A DNA stretch of 64,000 nt from Pseudohongiella nitratireducens (GCF_001642735.1 NZ_LWHM01000021.1:170135-234134), one strand, 5' to 3'; shown: positions 18,437 through 27,539, numbered from the stretch's first letter. Notes: generated by a model not told the origin, from the letters alone. Made by a program: numbers and translations.

Positions 18437-19120
18437 GTGACTTATTTGTTTGATCTGCCGACACCGGCATTACCGATCGCGGACAGCGATCAGTTATTCC
18501 CGTTGAACCGAGCTTTTTGTGTGGGAAGAAACTATGCAGACCATGCTCGGGAAATGGGCGCCGACCCGTCAAGAGAGCCGCCTTTCTTTTTTAGCAAGCC
18601 GGCTTCAGCTGTCTTTAGCCCGCAGGGCTCCGTCTCGTATCCACCCCGCACAGAAGAGTTGCACCATGAGGTGGAATTGCTGGTAGCGCTGAAACAGGGT
18701 GGCTGCAATCTGAGTCTGGCAGAAGCACGTGCCACTGTTTATGGTTATGCTGTCGCTGTCGATTTTACCCGGCGTGATATCCAGGCGGCGGCTAAAAAAG
18801 CCGGGCGTCCCTGGGATGTTGCCAAAGGTTTTGATCACTCGGGACCCGCTTCGGCGCTACGACCGCTGACTGATACAGGTTGGCTGGATCATGGCGAGAT
18901 TACGTTGACTGTAAATGATGAGCTCCGGCAGCGGGGAGATCTGGCTGATATGATCTGGAAGGTGGATGAAATCATTGCTGAGTTATCAACCTGGTACACC
19001 TTGCAGGCGGGGGATGTGATATTTACCGGAACCCCGTCCGGTGTTGGCCCCGTATCAGCCGGAGATCGCATTCATTGCCAGATTGCAGACCTGGGAGAAC
19101 TGGGCTTTCAGCTGAAATAG
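18437..19120 (+). CDS. Fumarylacetoacetate hydrolase-family enzyme
   Basis: 227 residues with a GTG start after a CAGGAG ribosome site. The sequence FCVGRNYADHAREMG, the metal-ligand region (HHEVELLVAL), the loop VAVDFTRRDIQ, KGFDHSGP and the ending GDVIFTGTPSGVGP are typical of YcgM/FAHD1-like enzymes. Those hydrolyse acylpyruvates or decarboxylate oxaloacetate using a divalent metal held by two Glu and one Asp. The exact substrate cannot be read from sequence. It is likely co-transcribed with lhr, with no obvious functional link. Confidence 0.88.
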   Translation: MTYLFDLPTPALPIADSDQLFPLNRAFCVGRNYADHAREMGADPSREPPFFFSKPASAVFSPQGSVSYPPRTEELHHEVELLVALKQGGCNLSLAEARATVYGYAVAVDFTRRDIQAAAKKAGRPWDVAKGFDHSGPASALRPLTDTGWLDHGEITLTVNDELRQRGDLADMIWKVDEIIAELSTWYTLQAGDVIFTGTPSGVGPVSAGDRIHCQIADLGELGFQLK

Positions 19121-19192
19121 CCGTGTTACGTTTGAGGTTGACTGATGGGCGGGCTGATTGGCAGGCAGGATGAGAGGCGGCAATTCGGTCGT

Positions 19193-19672
19193 TCAATCTT
19201 CGGCCTGCAGGGACGGCAAACCGGCCAACCAGCTTTCCAGAATCAGTTTGGCTGCCAGGCCATCCACTTCTTTTTTCAGGTCTGTATGTTTGCTTTTCCC
19301 GGCACCAGCGCGGTTCACAATCTGATCGCGAGCTTCAAATGAAGATAATCTTTCATCCATGCCATAGCAGGGTTTATGTAATCGACCTTCCAGGCGTTGG
19401 CCAAATTTTCTGGCTCTGAAAAACAATTCATTCTCACTGTCGTCCATGTTATAGGGGAGGCCAACAACAAAGACATCTGGCTCCCATTCCTGGACCAGTG
19501 TTTCCAGTTGCGACCAGTCAGGTACACCGTCATTTGCGGGAACGATGGCGACAGCGCGCGCGGTGCCTGTCAGACTCTGGCCGAATGCCACGCCTATGCG
19601 TTTGGTACCAAAGTCAAAGGCAAGCACATTGATAGGCTTTTTCAACCGAGATGGCCATTGTGGCAAACTCAT
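19193..19672 (-). CDS. ruvX: Putative pre-16S rRNA nuclease RuvX/YqgF
   Basis: 159 residues from the ATG at 19672; a longer frame upstream is rejected because the RNase H-like fold begins right after this Met (NVLAFDFGTKRIGVAFG). Other motifs are VGLPYNMDDSENE, MDERLSS and the final Asp in VDGLAAKLILESWL. The family matures 16S rRNA 5' ends and was first named as a Holliday junction resolvase. It starts one base after the algH stop, so the pair is coupled. Gene order matches Pseudomonas. Confidence 0.93.
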   Translation of the reverse strand: MSLPQWPSRLKKPINVLAFDFGTKRIGVAFGQSLTGTARAVAIVPANDGVPDWSQLETLVQEWEPDVFVVGLPYNMDDSENELFFRARKFGQRLEGRLHKPCYGMDERLSSFEARDQIVNRAGAGKSKHTDLKKEVDGLAAKLILESWLAGLPSLQAED

Positions 19673-19673
19673 A

Positions 19674-20291
19674 TCAGGAGTGGCCTGCCATGGATGAGAG
19701 TTGGGAAAGGCTAACGCCCAGTATGCCTGCGGCTGCAGCAGCCATACCATCAAAATCCCTGGAGAAAAGCAGGTCGCTGTTAGCGGGGACTGTCAGCCAG
19801 GCATTGTCGGCAATTTCCTGTTCGAGCTGGTCTGCATCCCAACCGGCACAACCGAGTGCGACCAGGTGACGCTGTGGTCCTTCGCCTTCAGCAATCGCCT
19901 GTAAAATATCTCGCGACATGGTGATGCTGATCTCGTCATTGATCGGAATGGTATATTCCCATTCAGTGCCCGCATCATGAATAATAAAGCCTTTGTTGCG
20001 CTCTACCGGGCCGCCATCGACGACAGCCTGAGTATCGAGTTGCGGCAGGACATGATCTGAAATATCCATATCAAGCTCTTCCAGTAGTCTGCCAATTGAC
20101 AGTTCGGCTGGCTGATTGATGACAATGCCGATGGCACCCTGGCTGTCATGTTTCCACAGGTAGGTCACCGTGCCATTGAAGTTGGGGTCATTCAACTGGG
20201 GCATTGCAACAAGGAAATGATGCTCCAGACAGTTGACGGTATCTTCCTGTAAGGTGCCACCTTGAGGCTGCGGTATTTTCTTGTCAGTCAT
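19674..20291 (-). CDS. algH: UPF0301 protein AlgH/YqgE
   Basis: About 205 residues. It shows LEHHFLVAMPQLNDPNFNGTVTYLWKHDSQGAIGIVINQP near the start and VALGCAGWDADQLEQEIADNAWL near the end, both diagnostic of YqgE. A transcriptional role in alginate control was proposed in Pseudomonas, but the biochemical function is unknown. The ATG at 20291 is chosen because GAGGAG lies eight bases away; a longer frame adds five residues. It is the third gene of gshB-tonB3-algH-ruvX. Confidence 0.93.
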   Translation of the reverse strand: MTDKKIPQPQGGTLQEDTVNCLEHHFLVAMPQLNDPNFNGTVTYLWKHDSQGAIGIVINQPAELSIGRLLEELDMDISDHVLPQLDTQAVVDGGPVERNKGFIIHDAGTEWEYTIPINDEISITMSRDILQAIAEGEGPQRHLVALGCAGWDADQLEQEIADNAWLTVPANSDLLFSRDFDGMAAAAAGILGVSLSQLSSMAGHS

Positions 20292-20309
20292 GGAACTTCT
20301 CCTCAACCG

Positions 20310-21158
20310 CTATCGGCTGCTGAAAGCATTGCCAGGCATGAATCGCCAGGTTCGGATGATTTCCAGAATATCAACTTCTCCTCGCAACTCTGCCGGGAAT
20401 GGGTCGAATGGTGCGGCTCGTTGTACAATTTCGACTGCGGCGAGATCAAGTACCTGGTGCCCGGAACCCTGCAAAACGCGGATTTCTGCCACCGTCCCAT
20501 TGGGGCGTAGGGCGACCATCATACGCAGGCTGCCGAATATGTCATTTTGTCGGGCTTCACTGGGGTAATTCTGGTTACCTATAAACTCAATGCGCTTTCG
20601 CCAGTTGTCCAGATAAAGGGCATCATGGCGCCTTTGTGTTGATGCTGATGAAATCGTATAACGTCTGGGTCGTTTGGCATACGCTTCCTGCTGAAGGTCA
20701 AGCTGTGCCTGCAAGCTGGCGATTGCCAAAGCGATGTCTTGTGGTGCAGACTCTTCTGATAAGCGACGCGAATTATCCAGCACGTCAGATTCGGACTGTT
20801 GGCTGATTTGCTGTTCAGCACTGGTAGCCGTGATAACGCGGGTATCATCCTGTTGCTGAGAGCTGGCTTCCACGGCGGGAATTGGCTGAACTTCCTGTAT
20901 CGTGTCGGCATGAACCGCTGACTCAATCGGTGTGGCTGGCGCCACTCTCTCCTCAACGCTGCCGCTGCCGACCTGGTTTGCCTGGGCGATAAAATCAGCC
21001 TGCTCCGGACGCTGTTCGCTACGGAATTGCGCCAGTGTAATTTCGATAGCAGGTGTTGCCGGGCTTTCGTTCAGGAAAGCAAAACCAATTCCCGCGATGA
21101 TAATGACATGCAGGCAGGCTGACAGGAAAACAGTGAAGCCAAATCGTTCCGATTGCAT
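20310..21158 (-). CDS. tonB3: TonB-family energy transducer, TonB3-like
   Basis: 282 residues. An N-terminal membrane anchor (about 8-28) is followed by a long Gln/Ser/Glu-rich periplasmic spacer (30-180) and a TonB C-terminal domain (about 185-275: YPSEARQNDIFGSLRMMVALRPNGTVAEIRVLQGSGHQVLDLAAVEIV). The spacer lacks the Pro-Lys repeats of classical TonB. In Pseudomonas the gene at this place, tonB3, is needed for type IV pilus assembly and twitching rather than iron uptake. The nearby pilT and pilG-like gene fit that. It follows gshB by six bases. Confidence 0.88.
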   Translation of the reverse strand: MQSERFGFTVFLSACLHVIIIAGIGFAFLNESPATPAIEITLAQFRSEQRPEQADFIAQANQVGSGSVEERVAPATPIESAVHADTIQEVQPIPAVEASSQQQDDTRVITATSAEQQISQQSESDVLDNSRRLSEESAPQDIALAIASLQAQLDLQQEAYAKRPRRYTISSASTQRRHDALYLDNWRKRIEFIGNQNYPSEARQNDIFGSLRMMVALRPNGTVAEIRVLQGSGHQVLDLAAVEIVQRAAPFDPFPAELRGEVDILEIIRTWRFMPGNAFSSR

Positions 21159-21164
21159 AGTGCG

Positions 21165-22121
21165 TTAATTCGAAGTTTGCAATTTGTTCTCGATAACCTG
21201 CATCAGGTCGTCCGCAATATTCAAGTCATAGGCACGATCGATTTCCCGCACACAAGTCGGGCTGGTCACGTTGATTTCGGTCAGGTAATCACCGATCACG
21301 TCCAGACCAACAAATAACAGGCCTTTCTCCCGCACACTGTCTCGCACCTGTTCGCAAATCCAGCGATCCCGGTCTGATAAAGGCTGGGCTCGACCCGAGC
21401 CACCTGCCGCCAGGTTGCCACGGGTTTCTCCGATTGCAGGCACTCGGGCCAGCGCGTAGGGGACAGGGTCACCATCAATCAGCAGAATGCGCTTGTCACC
21501 ATTGATAATTTCCGGCAGATAACGTTGTGCCATGATGGGGTTTTTGCCGCCGGCAGTCAGCGTCTCAGCAATAACACTGAAGTTCGGGTCACCAGCCTGC
21601 AAGCGAAAAATAGAGCTGCCGCCCATACCATCCAGCGGTTTGAAAATAACGTCACCGTGCTCCTTGTGAAAGGCTTTCAACAGACTGGCTTTGCTGCTGA
21701 CCAGCAGTGGAGGGCAGCATTGTGGAAACTGCGTGGCAAACACCTTTTCGTTGCAATCGCGCAGAGACTGCGGCTTGTTCACAATGAGTGTGCCAGCTTG
21801 CTCTGCTCGCTCAAGCAAATAAGTGGAGTAAATAAAGTTGCTGTCGAAAGGCGGGTCCTTGCGCATCAGGATGACATCCAGTTCAGCCAGTGGCTGCTGA
21901 ACTGCGTCGCCCAGCGCATACCAGTCATTCGGGTCATAAGCGACTTTCAATGGGCGCATCTCTGCCATGGCTGCATCGCCTTGCAAATACAGGTCGCCCT
22001 GTTCCATATAGAACAATGACCAGCCGCGCTTCTGAGCAGCAACCAGCATGGCAAGGCTGGTGTCTTTCTTGTAACTGATAGCCTGGATAGGATCCATGAC
22101 GATACCAATCTTGATCGACAT
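21165..22121 (-). CDS. gshB: Glutathione synthetase
   Basis: 318 residues, standard for the proteobacterial ATP-grasp enzyme. Motifs: IGIVMDPIQAISYKKD at the N-terminus, VILMRKDPPFD, the ATP-grasp VIFKPLDGMGGSSIFR, and the metal/glutathione segment GDYLTEINVTSPTCVREID. It adds glycine to gamma-glutamylcysteine. An AGGAG ribosome site lies nine bases before the ATG. It is the first gene of the four-gene operon; gshA, for the previous step, is at 56-58 kb. Confidence 0.97.
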   Translation of the reverse strand: MSIKIGIVMDPIQAISYKKDTSLAMLVAAQKRGWSLFYMEQGDLYLQGDAAMAEMRPLKVAYDPNDWYALGDAVQQPLAELDVILMRKDPPFDSNFIYSTYLLERAEQAGTLIVNKPQSLRDCNEKVFATQFPQCCPPLLVSSKASLLKAFHKEHGDVIFKPLDGMGGSSIFRLQAGDPNFSVIAETLTAGGKNPIMAQRYLPEIINGDKRILLIDGDPVPYALARVPAIGETRGNLAAGGSGRAQPLSDRDRWICEQVRDSVREKGLLFVGLDVIGDYLTEINVTSPTCVREIDRAYDLNIADDLMQVIENKLQTSN

Positions 22122-22330
22122 GTGTGTTGACTCCTGAACAACGTCATTTGATGGCGTGAATCATAGCATGGATAGTGGGCCAGCGACTTGTTTGCGAACG
22201 TTTTGCCAGCCTGAGGGCCAGGGTCGTGGCAAAACCTGAATGGGCAGAAACAGCGAAGTCCAGACCGATCTGCTATTAACTGTAGGGGCATTCAAAGGCC
22301 CTGGTGCTCGCATTTTCAGGGAGGAAAGTT

Positions 22331-22789
22331 ATGCAGGAATCAGTGATAGATAAGACCGTTGTGCAAGAGCCTCTTGCTGGGCAGTTTGCCGGAGGTGTTG
22401 CAAATCCCCTGCAGCCCGGCTCACGCATCATTTTGGCTGAGAGTGACGACCTGTGCCGTAAAAGAATGCAAGGCATCCTGGAAGATCAGGGGTTTAAGGT
22501 GTTCAGTGTTGCTGATGGTTTTGAACTCATTTGCCGTATTCCCGAGTGGCGTCCCGATATATTGATGGCCTCAGTCGATTTACCCAGATTAACAGGCCCG
22601 CAAGTTTGCGCCTTGTTGCAACAGTGTCCGGATTATCAGCATTTGCCGATATTCATTCTCAGCCATGGTGATAGACATAATCAAAATACAGCCTTTGAGT
22701 TGGCAAATTGTGGCGCTGACGGTGTTTTATCCAGCCCGTTCAGTACAGAGGATCTGTCAGCCATACTGGCCCCCTCGGTAGCAGAGTGA
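22331..22789 (+). CDS. Degenerate receiver-domain protein at the pilG position
   Basis: 152 residues from the ATG at 22331 (GGGAGGAAAG ribosome site). Residues 33-150 align by eye with PilG: DGFELICRIPEWRPDILM, DLPRLTGPQVCALL and SSPFSTEDL. The catalytic set is broken. The acidic pair is Glu37-Ser38, the phospho-accepting Asp is Ser81, and the conserved Lys is Ser135. It therefore cannot be phosphorylated in the normal way. It is divergent from gshB exactly where Pseudomonas has pilG. Its stop overlaps the next start (GTGA), so the two are coupled. It is probably a pseudo-receiver acting as a binding module; loss of function by decay is the alternative. Confidence 0.75.
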   Translation: MQESVIDKTVVQEPLAGQFAGGVANPLQPGSRIILAESDDLCRKRMQGILEDQGFKVFSVADGFELICRIPEWRPDILMASVDLPRLTGPQVCALLQQCPDYQHLPIFILSHGDRHNQNTAFELANCGADGVLSSPFSTEDLSAILAPSVAE

Positions 22790-24957
22790 CAGATCACGGT
22801 GTGGGAGCTCGTAGTGTGAAAGAACAGCGTGTTGTTCTGGTCGCTGAGCCGGGTCCGCTTTGTGATGCCACTCAGGCTCTGTTGCGCACTTTACCTGGTG
22901 TGGATGTGTGTTGCGCTGAAAATTTGCCGGCTGCACGGCAGGTCTGCCGTGAAAGTAAGCGCCAGCATCTGTTAACTCTGGTACTGGTTGAATTACAGCG
23001 TTGTAAAGGCAATGGCTTCAGTCTGGCAGCAACGTTGAGTCGGGATCTGACATGTCCGGTGATCTTGCTCAGTGACCGAAATGATCAGGCTGACCATCAA
23101 TGGTCCAGGTCTCGGGGCATCACTTTTTGCTGCTCTCGCCTCCAGGGGAAAAAGGCTTTCCTGCAAGTTATCCGCAGGGCTTTGAATATGGATAATGAGA
23201 AAGGCAGCATCACTCCCTCTGTTAATTCAGGTTCGCAGGTTGCATGGGGACAGGAGAAGAAGAGCTCCCATCCCATCAATAAAATGAGAAAAAAGGTGCT
23301 GGTATTTAAACATGCCAGAGAACAGCTCGCCCAAGTCCTGAATGAAACGCTGGCGAGCTGCAGTACCCTGAGAAACAGTCCGGATATTGACAGTTATGAC
23401 AGAGGTGTTCTGTTCAGCAAGCAGGAGGTAATGTCTTTTGTGTTCCGGTTGCTGGATCGCGAACTGGTTGAATGGGTCAGGGGCAAGCATCCATTGCAAC
23501 GCTGGAAATGCCTTCAGGTGCTGAAATATCCGGTCATGTCTGCCAATCACCCGGGGAGGCAACTGCGCCGCGGTATTGAGCCAATTCTGGCCTGGCAGGC
23601 CTGTGAGGTAATCAGAGATGAGTTGCTGGCTGGTTTAAGCCGATTGGAGAGTGGTCAGAGATCATCGGATCAGCAGCGTCTGCGTCAACGATTACTGTCT
23701 ATAGTGGTATCAGTACAAGCGTTAAACCCCCGGCAGCTACCGCTAAGGTGGACAAGTCAATTACCTGCTTTGCTTGTTCACCTTGCCGCCTCACAACATG
23801 ACTTGTTAGAGGACAGTCGTGGTCAGTGGCTGTGGTTTTCGCAACGGGTCTCGGTCAGCCAATGTGTACGCTACGGGAATAATAAAAAGGGCCACAGGCA
23901 AGTCAAAAACGCTTGTATGAATATGGGTGACACCTTGCCAGAGGTTGGCAATGATGTGTGGCGAAAATGGTTGAAACACCCCGGTACAAATGCTTGCTGT
24001 ACAAGGCTGGATCTGTTGTTGCGCAGGGTCACGCCCTCAGATTCCCCAAAGGCTGATGCCTTGGATCAGCATATGCTTTTCATTAGTGACGCGTTGTATC
24101 AACTCATGGTCTCGGTGAAAGTCACGGCTGAAGAGCAGCAATCAGCCTGGCAATGTCTCATTGAAAACCTTTTACTGCGAAGCCTCTATCAATCGTCCAG
24201 AAATCTGGTTTGGCATGATCGCAGCGAGCGAACAGAAGGTTACTGGGAGCTGGTTACTATCCTGACATTACTGCGTTCCGGAAGTAGTGGATTGCTGACG
24301 CGTTGCCTTGGTTTCGAGATCAGGCTATCGCGGGCTGTTCGTTCTAAAGCAGTGCAGTATCGTTTATCAGGCGGTCTGCACCTGTTGCCTCGTCCGGACT
24401 TGATAGCATCCTCTCTCATGAACGGGAAAGCGGGCAGTGCAACGCTGGTCAGTGATCTTCAGGCGGAGTTAAGGCGGCTGATTACTGGTGCCGAACGATT
24501 AGGCGTTACCTGGGTTGGAGCACTGGCGTATGCCCTGCTGCAAGCGCTACAGATAGAGTCTGAGGAGAATCAGAGAGCAGCCCGGCGCCGACTGGTGGTA
24601 CGTGGGCTCTATCGGCTTTGTCGAATGCTGGACCAGGCTGCAGCCTGGCAAAAGGTGTCCGCCGCTTCTGGCAGCATAAACCGGTTACTGCAATTGCGAT
24701 TTGGTGCTGAAAGTTTGCTCGACGGCCAGCAAGACGTTAATGGCCAAAACCGCACTCTGCCCCAGGTTGCTGAACTAGGGCCTGGTAATTACAGGCAAGC
24801 TGCTGACATAAAAGATAAATATCAACAATGCAGGCAGTTGAACCAGTTGATTAAAATGGTCCTGGAGGAGCAAAAACTGCAATCTGGTGCTGCTTCTACA
24901 CTGGGGCGGCTGATCAATGAGCAGGCGAGACTGCTCAGGGATGCATTTAGTCCATGA
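22786..24957 (+). CDS. Receiver-like N-terminus with large helical region, unknown
   Basis: 723 residues, GTG start overlapping the previous stop by four bases. Residues 15-133 look like a second degenerate receiver (VVLVAEPGPL, LVLVELQRCKGNGF, CPVILLS). Glu69 is at the phospho-Asp position, a change that can mimic phosphorylation. The acidic pocket is Glu21-Pro22. The remaining 590 residues are largely alpha-helical, rich in Leu, Arg and Gln, with no motif I can name; parts (LQAELRRLITGAERLGVTWVGALAYALLQALQ) faintly recall the Hpt-like N-terminus of ChpA. No histidine-kinase, CheW or methyl-acceptor motifs are seen. I infer a protein partnered with the upstream pseudo-receiver, perhaps in pilus control. 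Confidence 0.6.
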   Translation: MTDHGVGARSVKEQRVVLVAEPGPLCDATQALLRTLPGVDVCCAENLPAARQVCRESKRQHLLTLVLVELQRCKGNGFSLAATLSRDLTCPVILLSDRNDQADHQWSRSRGITFCCSRLQGKKAFLQVIRRALNMDNEKGSITPSVNSGSQVAWGQEKKSSHPINKMRKKVLVFKHAREQLAQVLNETLASCSTLRNSPDIDSYDRGVLFSKQEVMSFVFRLLDRELVEWVRGKHPLQRWKCLQVLKYPVMSANHPGRQLRRGIEPILAWQACEVIRDELLAGLSRLESGQRSSDQQRLRQRLLSIVVSVQALNPRQLPLRWTSQLPALLVHLAASQHDLLEDSRGQWLWFSQRVSVSQCVRYGNNKKGHRQVKNACMNMGDTLPEVGNDVWRKWLKHPGTNACCTRLDLLLRRVTPSDSPKADALDQHMLFISDALYQLMVSVKVTAEEQQSAWQCLIENLLLRSLYQSSRNLVWHDRSERTEGYWELVTILTLLRSGSSGLLTRCLGFEIRLSRAVRSKAVQYRLSGGLHLLPRPDLIASSLMNGKAGSATLVSDLQAELRRLITGAERLGVTWVGALAYALLQALQIESEENQRAARRRLVVRGLYRLCRMLDQAAAWQKVSAASGSINRLLQLRFGAESLLDGQQDVNGQNRTLPQVAELGPGNYRQAADIKDKYQQCRQLNQLIKMVLEEQKLQSGAASTLGRLINEQARLLRDAFSP

Positions 24958-24976
24958 TGAAGTGCGCTAAACTGGC

Positions 24977-24982
24977 TATAAT
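24977..24982 (+). promoter_or_regulatory. TATAAT -10 element before a membrane-protein gene
   Basis: A perfect TATAAT sits just after the stop of the 723-aa gene, followed by a GC-rich stretch (GCCCGC). No good TTGACA lies 17 bases upstream, so activation or an extended contact would be needed. It could serve the membrane protein and GT2 genes downstream. Confidence 0.35.
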
Positions 24983-25029
24983 GCCCGCTTCCGGTTTGCA
25001 ACAGTTGCAGTCACTCGCGAGTAACGCGG

Positions 25030-25572
25030 GTGGTATTCATACAGTTAATCAACAGGCAGTCTTCGGTGGGTGTAATTGGTTTTATATGGGGTATAGGTGG
25101 CATTATCATGCTGCTTGGGTTTGCTATATCCCGGTTGAGCGGCATGATCTTTGAACTTGACCAGGCAGCATTATCATTATGGCAGTGGGCCATACTGCTA
25201 TTCTGGCTGATTTATATGGTTTGGGCTGAAGGTTATAAAGGGTTTTATAAAGCATTTGCACCCAGAGTGGTGGTTCGGGCAAATTATCTTGCTGCTAACC
25301 CGCGTTTGCTGCATGTTCTGCTCGCCCCACTGTTTTGCATGGGGTACATTCACGCAACGGCCAAAAGGCGCATGGTTTCAATCGCACTGACAACAATGAT
25401 TATATGTTTTGTGCTTATGGTAAGGCTGCTACCACAGCCTTGGCGTGGCATTGTTGATGTTGGTGTCGTTGCTGGCCTGGGCGTTGGTGTACTTTCTATT
25501 TTGTTTTTCGTTTTCAAGCTCCGGCAAAGTGGTGCGGCTAGCTTGCCTGCTTCGCCAGATGTACCAGTCTGA
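25030..25572 (+). CDS. Unknown four-span membrane protein
   Basis: Up to 180 residues, with hydrophobic segments near 13-37, 47-65, 92-108 (weaker), 116-133 and 139-160. The first begins right after an in-frame GTG at 25066, so the real start may be there rather than at the GTG at 25030; neither has a clear ribosome site. The loop MVWAEGYKGFYKAFAPRVVVRANYL, with many Arg and Lys, lies between spans two and three. I do not recognise the family. It is eight bases ahead of a GT2 gene and may serve glycan or lipid-carrier handling, judged only from position. Confidence 0.6.
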   Translation: MVFIQLINRQSSVGVIGFIWGIGGIIMLLGFAISRLSGMIFELDQAALSLWQWAILLFWLIYMVWAEGYKGFYKAFAPRVVVRANYLAANPRLLHVLLAPLFCMGYIHATAKRRMVSIALTTMIICFVLMVRLLPQPWRGIVDVGVVAGLGVGVLSILFFVFKLRQSGAASLPASPDVPV

Positions 25573-25580
25573 GACCAGCA

Positions 25581-26579
25581 ATGACTGCAACCCCTAAGTC
25601 AGACACGCAAGATCCGGGGAAGAGCAATCCAGCATCAATGATGCTATCGCAGTGTGTTGCCATTATCATTACCTGGCAGCCGGATGTCACCTCATTGCGG
25701 CGGCTGGTGGCCAGATTGCTGGGGCAGGGTGTTGAAATTGTCATCGTTGATAATGGCTCGGGTAACCAGCCTGACATCGCTGCATTAATCGATGAACTGA
25801 AGCCTTCGCTGGTGAAAAGTGAGACTGCCGGCGATAATACACCCGCGCAGCCGATAAGCTGGTTGCCCTGGCCGGACAACAAAGGGCTGGCTGCAGGCAT
25901 GAATCGTGGTTTGTCCTGGGCCAGACAAAAAGGTTATCAGTTTGCATGGCTGTTCGATCAGGATAGTGATATCTCTGATAATTTCTGTGAGTCCATGCTG
26001 TCTGCATGGCATACGGGCAGTCAGTTAACAGGCCGGTTGGCAGCGCTAGGACCACGATTGGTGGATCCTGAGTCGGGAAGAAAAACGTCTTTCCGTCGCT
26101 TCCGCCTGAGCCAGCGCAGCGATAGCAAACTGCCAGGCGCCACTGACCTGTTTACCGCAGATTTTCTGATCAGCTCCGGCACATTGTTGTCACTGTCAGC
26201 ATTGCAGAGTATTGGGCCGATGAAAGAGTCTTATTTTGTCGACAATATTGATCTGGAGTGGTGCTTTCGTGCGCGCAATCTGGGGTGGCAACTGCTCGGC
26301 TGCGATCGTGCTGAGTTGTTGCATCGGATTGGAGAGGTCTCTGACAACCCGCTGGTAAAACATGGGCTTATGGTGTCACATGGCCCGTTGCGATTTTACT
26401 ATTCTACCCGGAATCGACTCCACCTCAGACAGCAGCCTTATGCCCCCAGCGACTGGGTATGGCGGGATCACCTGCGCTTCCTGATTAAAACCGTCTACCT
26501 CCTGATAAGCAGCAACCAGCGTGCTGAATACTGGCGTGCGCTGTGGAACGCCAGGCGCGATAGTAAGAGGTTGCCCTGA
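25581..26579 (+). CDS. Family 2 glycosyltransferase, rhamnosyltransferase-like
   Basis: 332 residues. The GT-A fold is shown by CVAIIITWQPD, VEIVIVDNGSGN, NKGLAAGMNRGL and the metal-binding FDQDSD. SSGTLLSL and YFVDNIDLEWCFRARNLGW in the second half are typical of rhamnosyltransferases of the RfbF/WbbL kind. It transfers a sugar from a nucleotide donor in the cytoplasm. A polar insert lies between residues 65 and 95. Its stop shares one base with the next start, so the two GT2 genes form a tight pair. Confidence 0.87.
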   Translation: MTATPKSDTQDPGKSNPASMMLSQCVAIIITWQPDVTSLRRLVARLLGQGVEIVIVDNGSGNQPDIAALIDELKPSLVKSETAGDNTPAQPISWLPWPDNKGLAAGMNRGLSWARQKGYQFAWLFDQDSDISDNFCESMLSAWHTGSQLTGRLAALGPRLVDPESGRKTSFRRFRLSQRSDSKLPGATDLFTADFLISSGTLLSLSALQSIGPMKESYFVDNIDLEWCFRARNLGWQLLGCDRAELLHRIGEVSDNPLVKHGLMVSHGPLRFYYSTRNRLHLRQQPYAPSDWVWRDHLRFLIKTVYLLISSNQRAEYWRALWNARRDSKRLP

Positions 26580-27538
26580 TGATGGCCCAGGAAAAACTAC
26601 CATTCGTACTGGTCGTGATGGCCTGCTATAACGGCGCTGAATATCTTGATGAGCAACTGTCTTCGATTCTGGCACAGCAAGGTATTCGGATAGCATTGTT
26701 GGTCCGCGATGATGGTTCTGGTGACAGTACACCTGAGATCCTGGCTGACTGGCAAGCCAGATATCCTGATCAAATCGAATTGCTGGAAGGGCAGGATAAT
26801 AATTTAGGGGCAGTTGGCAGTTTCTCTTTACTATTGTCTACTGCGTTAAGGAAATGGCAATCAGGTTGCGACTATGCAGCGATCGCTCTGGCTGATCAGG
26901 ATGATATCTGGTTAACAAATAAGCTTAAGCTGTCACTTGATGCGCTGATGCGATCTGCCCAGGGGAAACCGGGTGACTATCCGCTTCTCGTGCATACGGA
27001 CCTGCGGGTTGTTGATAAAAAAGGAGAGAAAATTGCAGCATCCTTGATGCAGTACCAAGGACTTGATGCTGGCAAAAGGAAATTTTCCTCTCAGTTGTTA
27101 AGTAACACGGTAACAGGCTGTACAGCTGTCTGTAATAAAGCCTTATTGGAACTGGCTCTCCCTGTCCCTGAGCAGGCCATGATGCATGATTGGTGGCTGT
27201 CACTGGTCGCCAGTGCTTTCGGGGAAATCGCCTATGTGAATGAACCGTTGATCGAGTATCGGCAACATGGTGCCAATACTTTGGGTGCCAGAAAGCACTC
27301 AAAGCCGGGTTGGCAGCGATTGAAAACATTGCTGAGCGGGCACGGGGCCTCGCAAGAAGCAGGGCAGGCTCAGCAATTATTTTACCAAAGCGCTGAACAG
27401 GCAAAAGCATTCCGGTCCAGATTTGCTGCACAATTGACAGCAGAGCAGAAGAAAAGTCTGGATAGAGCCGAGCGTATGCCAACGCTGGGACGTTGGCAAC
27501 AACGAATACTGTTTCGTTGGCAGCGCTGGTTTGAATAA
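26579..27538 (+). CDS. Family 2 glycosyltransferase
   Basis: 319 residues. It has VLVVMACYNGAEYLDEQLSSILAQ, LLVRDDGSGDSTPEIL, DNLGAVGSFSLLLS and the DxD-type ALADQDDIW. It ends with a basic C-terminal tail and appears soluble or membrane-associated without clear spans. Enzymes with DDGSxD plus LADQDD often add rhamnose or galactose to surface polysaccharide. A second ATG at 26582 is equally possible. It ends two bases from the convergent dioxygenase gene. Confidence 0.87.
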   Translation: MMAQEKLPFVLVVMACYNGAEYLDEQLSSILAQQGIRIALLVRDDGSGDSTPEILADWQARYPDQIELLEGQDNNLGAVGSFSLLLSTALRKWQSGCDYAAIALADQDDIWLTNKLKLSLDALMRSAQGKPGDYPLLVHTDLRVVDKKGEKIAASLMQYQGLDAGKRKFSSQLLSNTVTGCTAVCNKALLELALPVPEQAMMHDWWLSLVASAFGEIAYVNEPLIEYRQHGANTLGARKHSKPGWQRLKTLLSGHGASQEAGQAQQLFYQSAEQAKAFRSRFAAQLTAEQKKSLDRAERMPTLGRWQQRILFRWQRWFE

Positions 27539-27539
27539 G

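Noticed and set aside
24970..25060. tRNA gene behind the TATAAT and GC-rich discriminator
   Set aside because: No TTCGANTC arm, no acceptor-stem pairing and no CCA end could be found.
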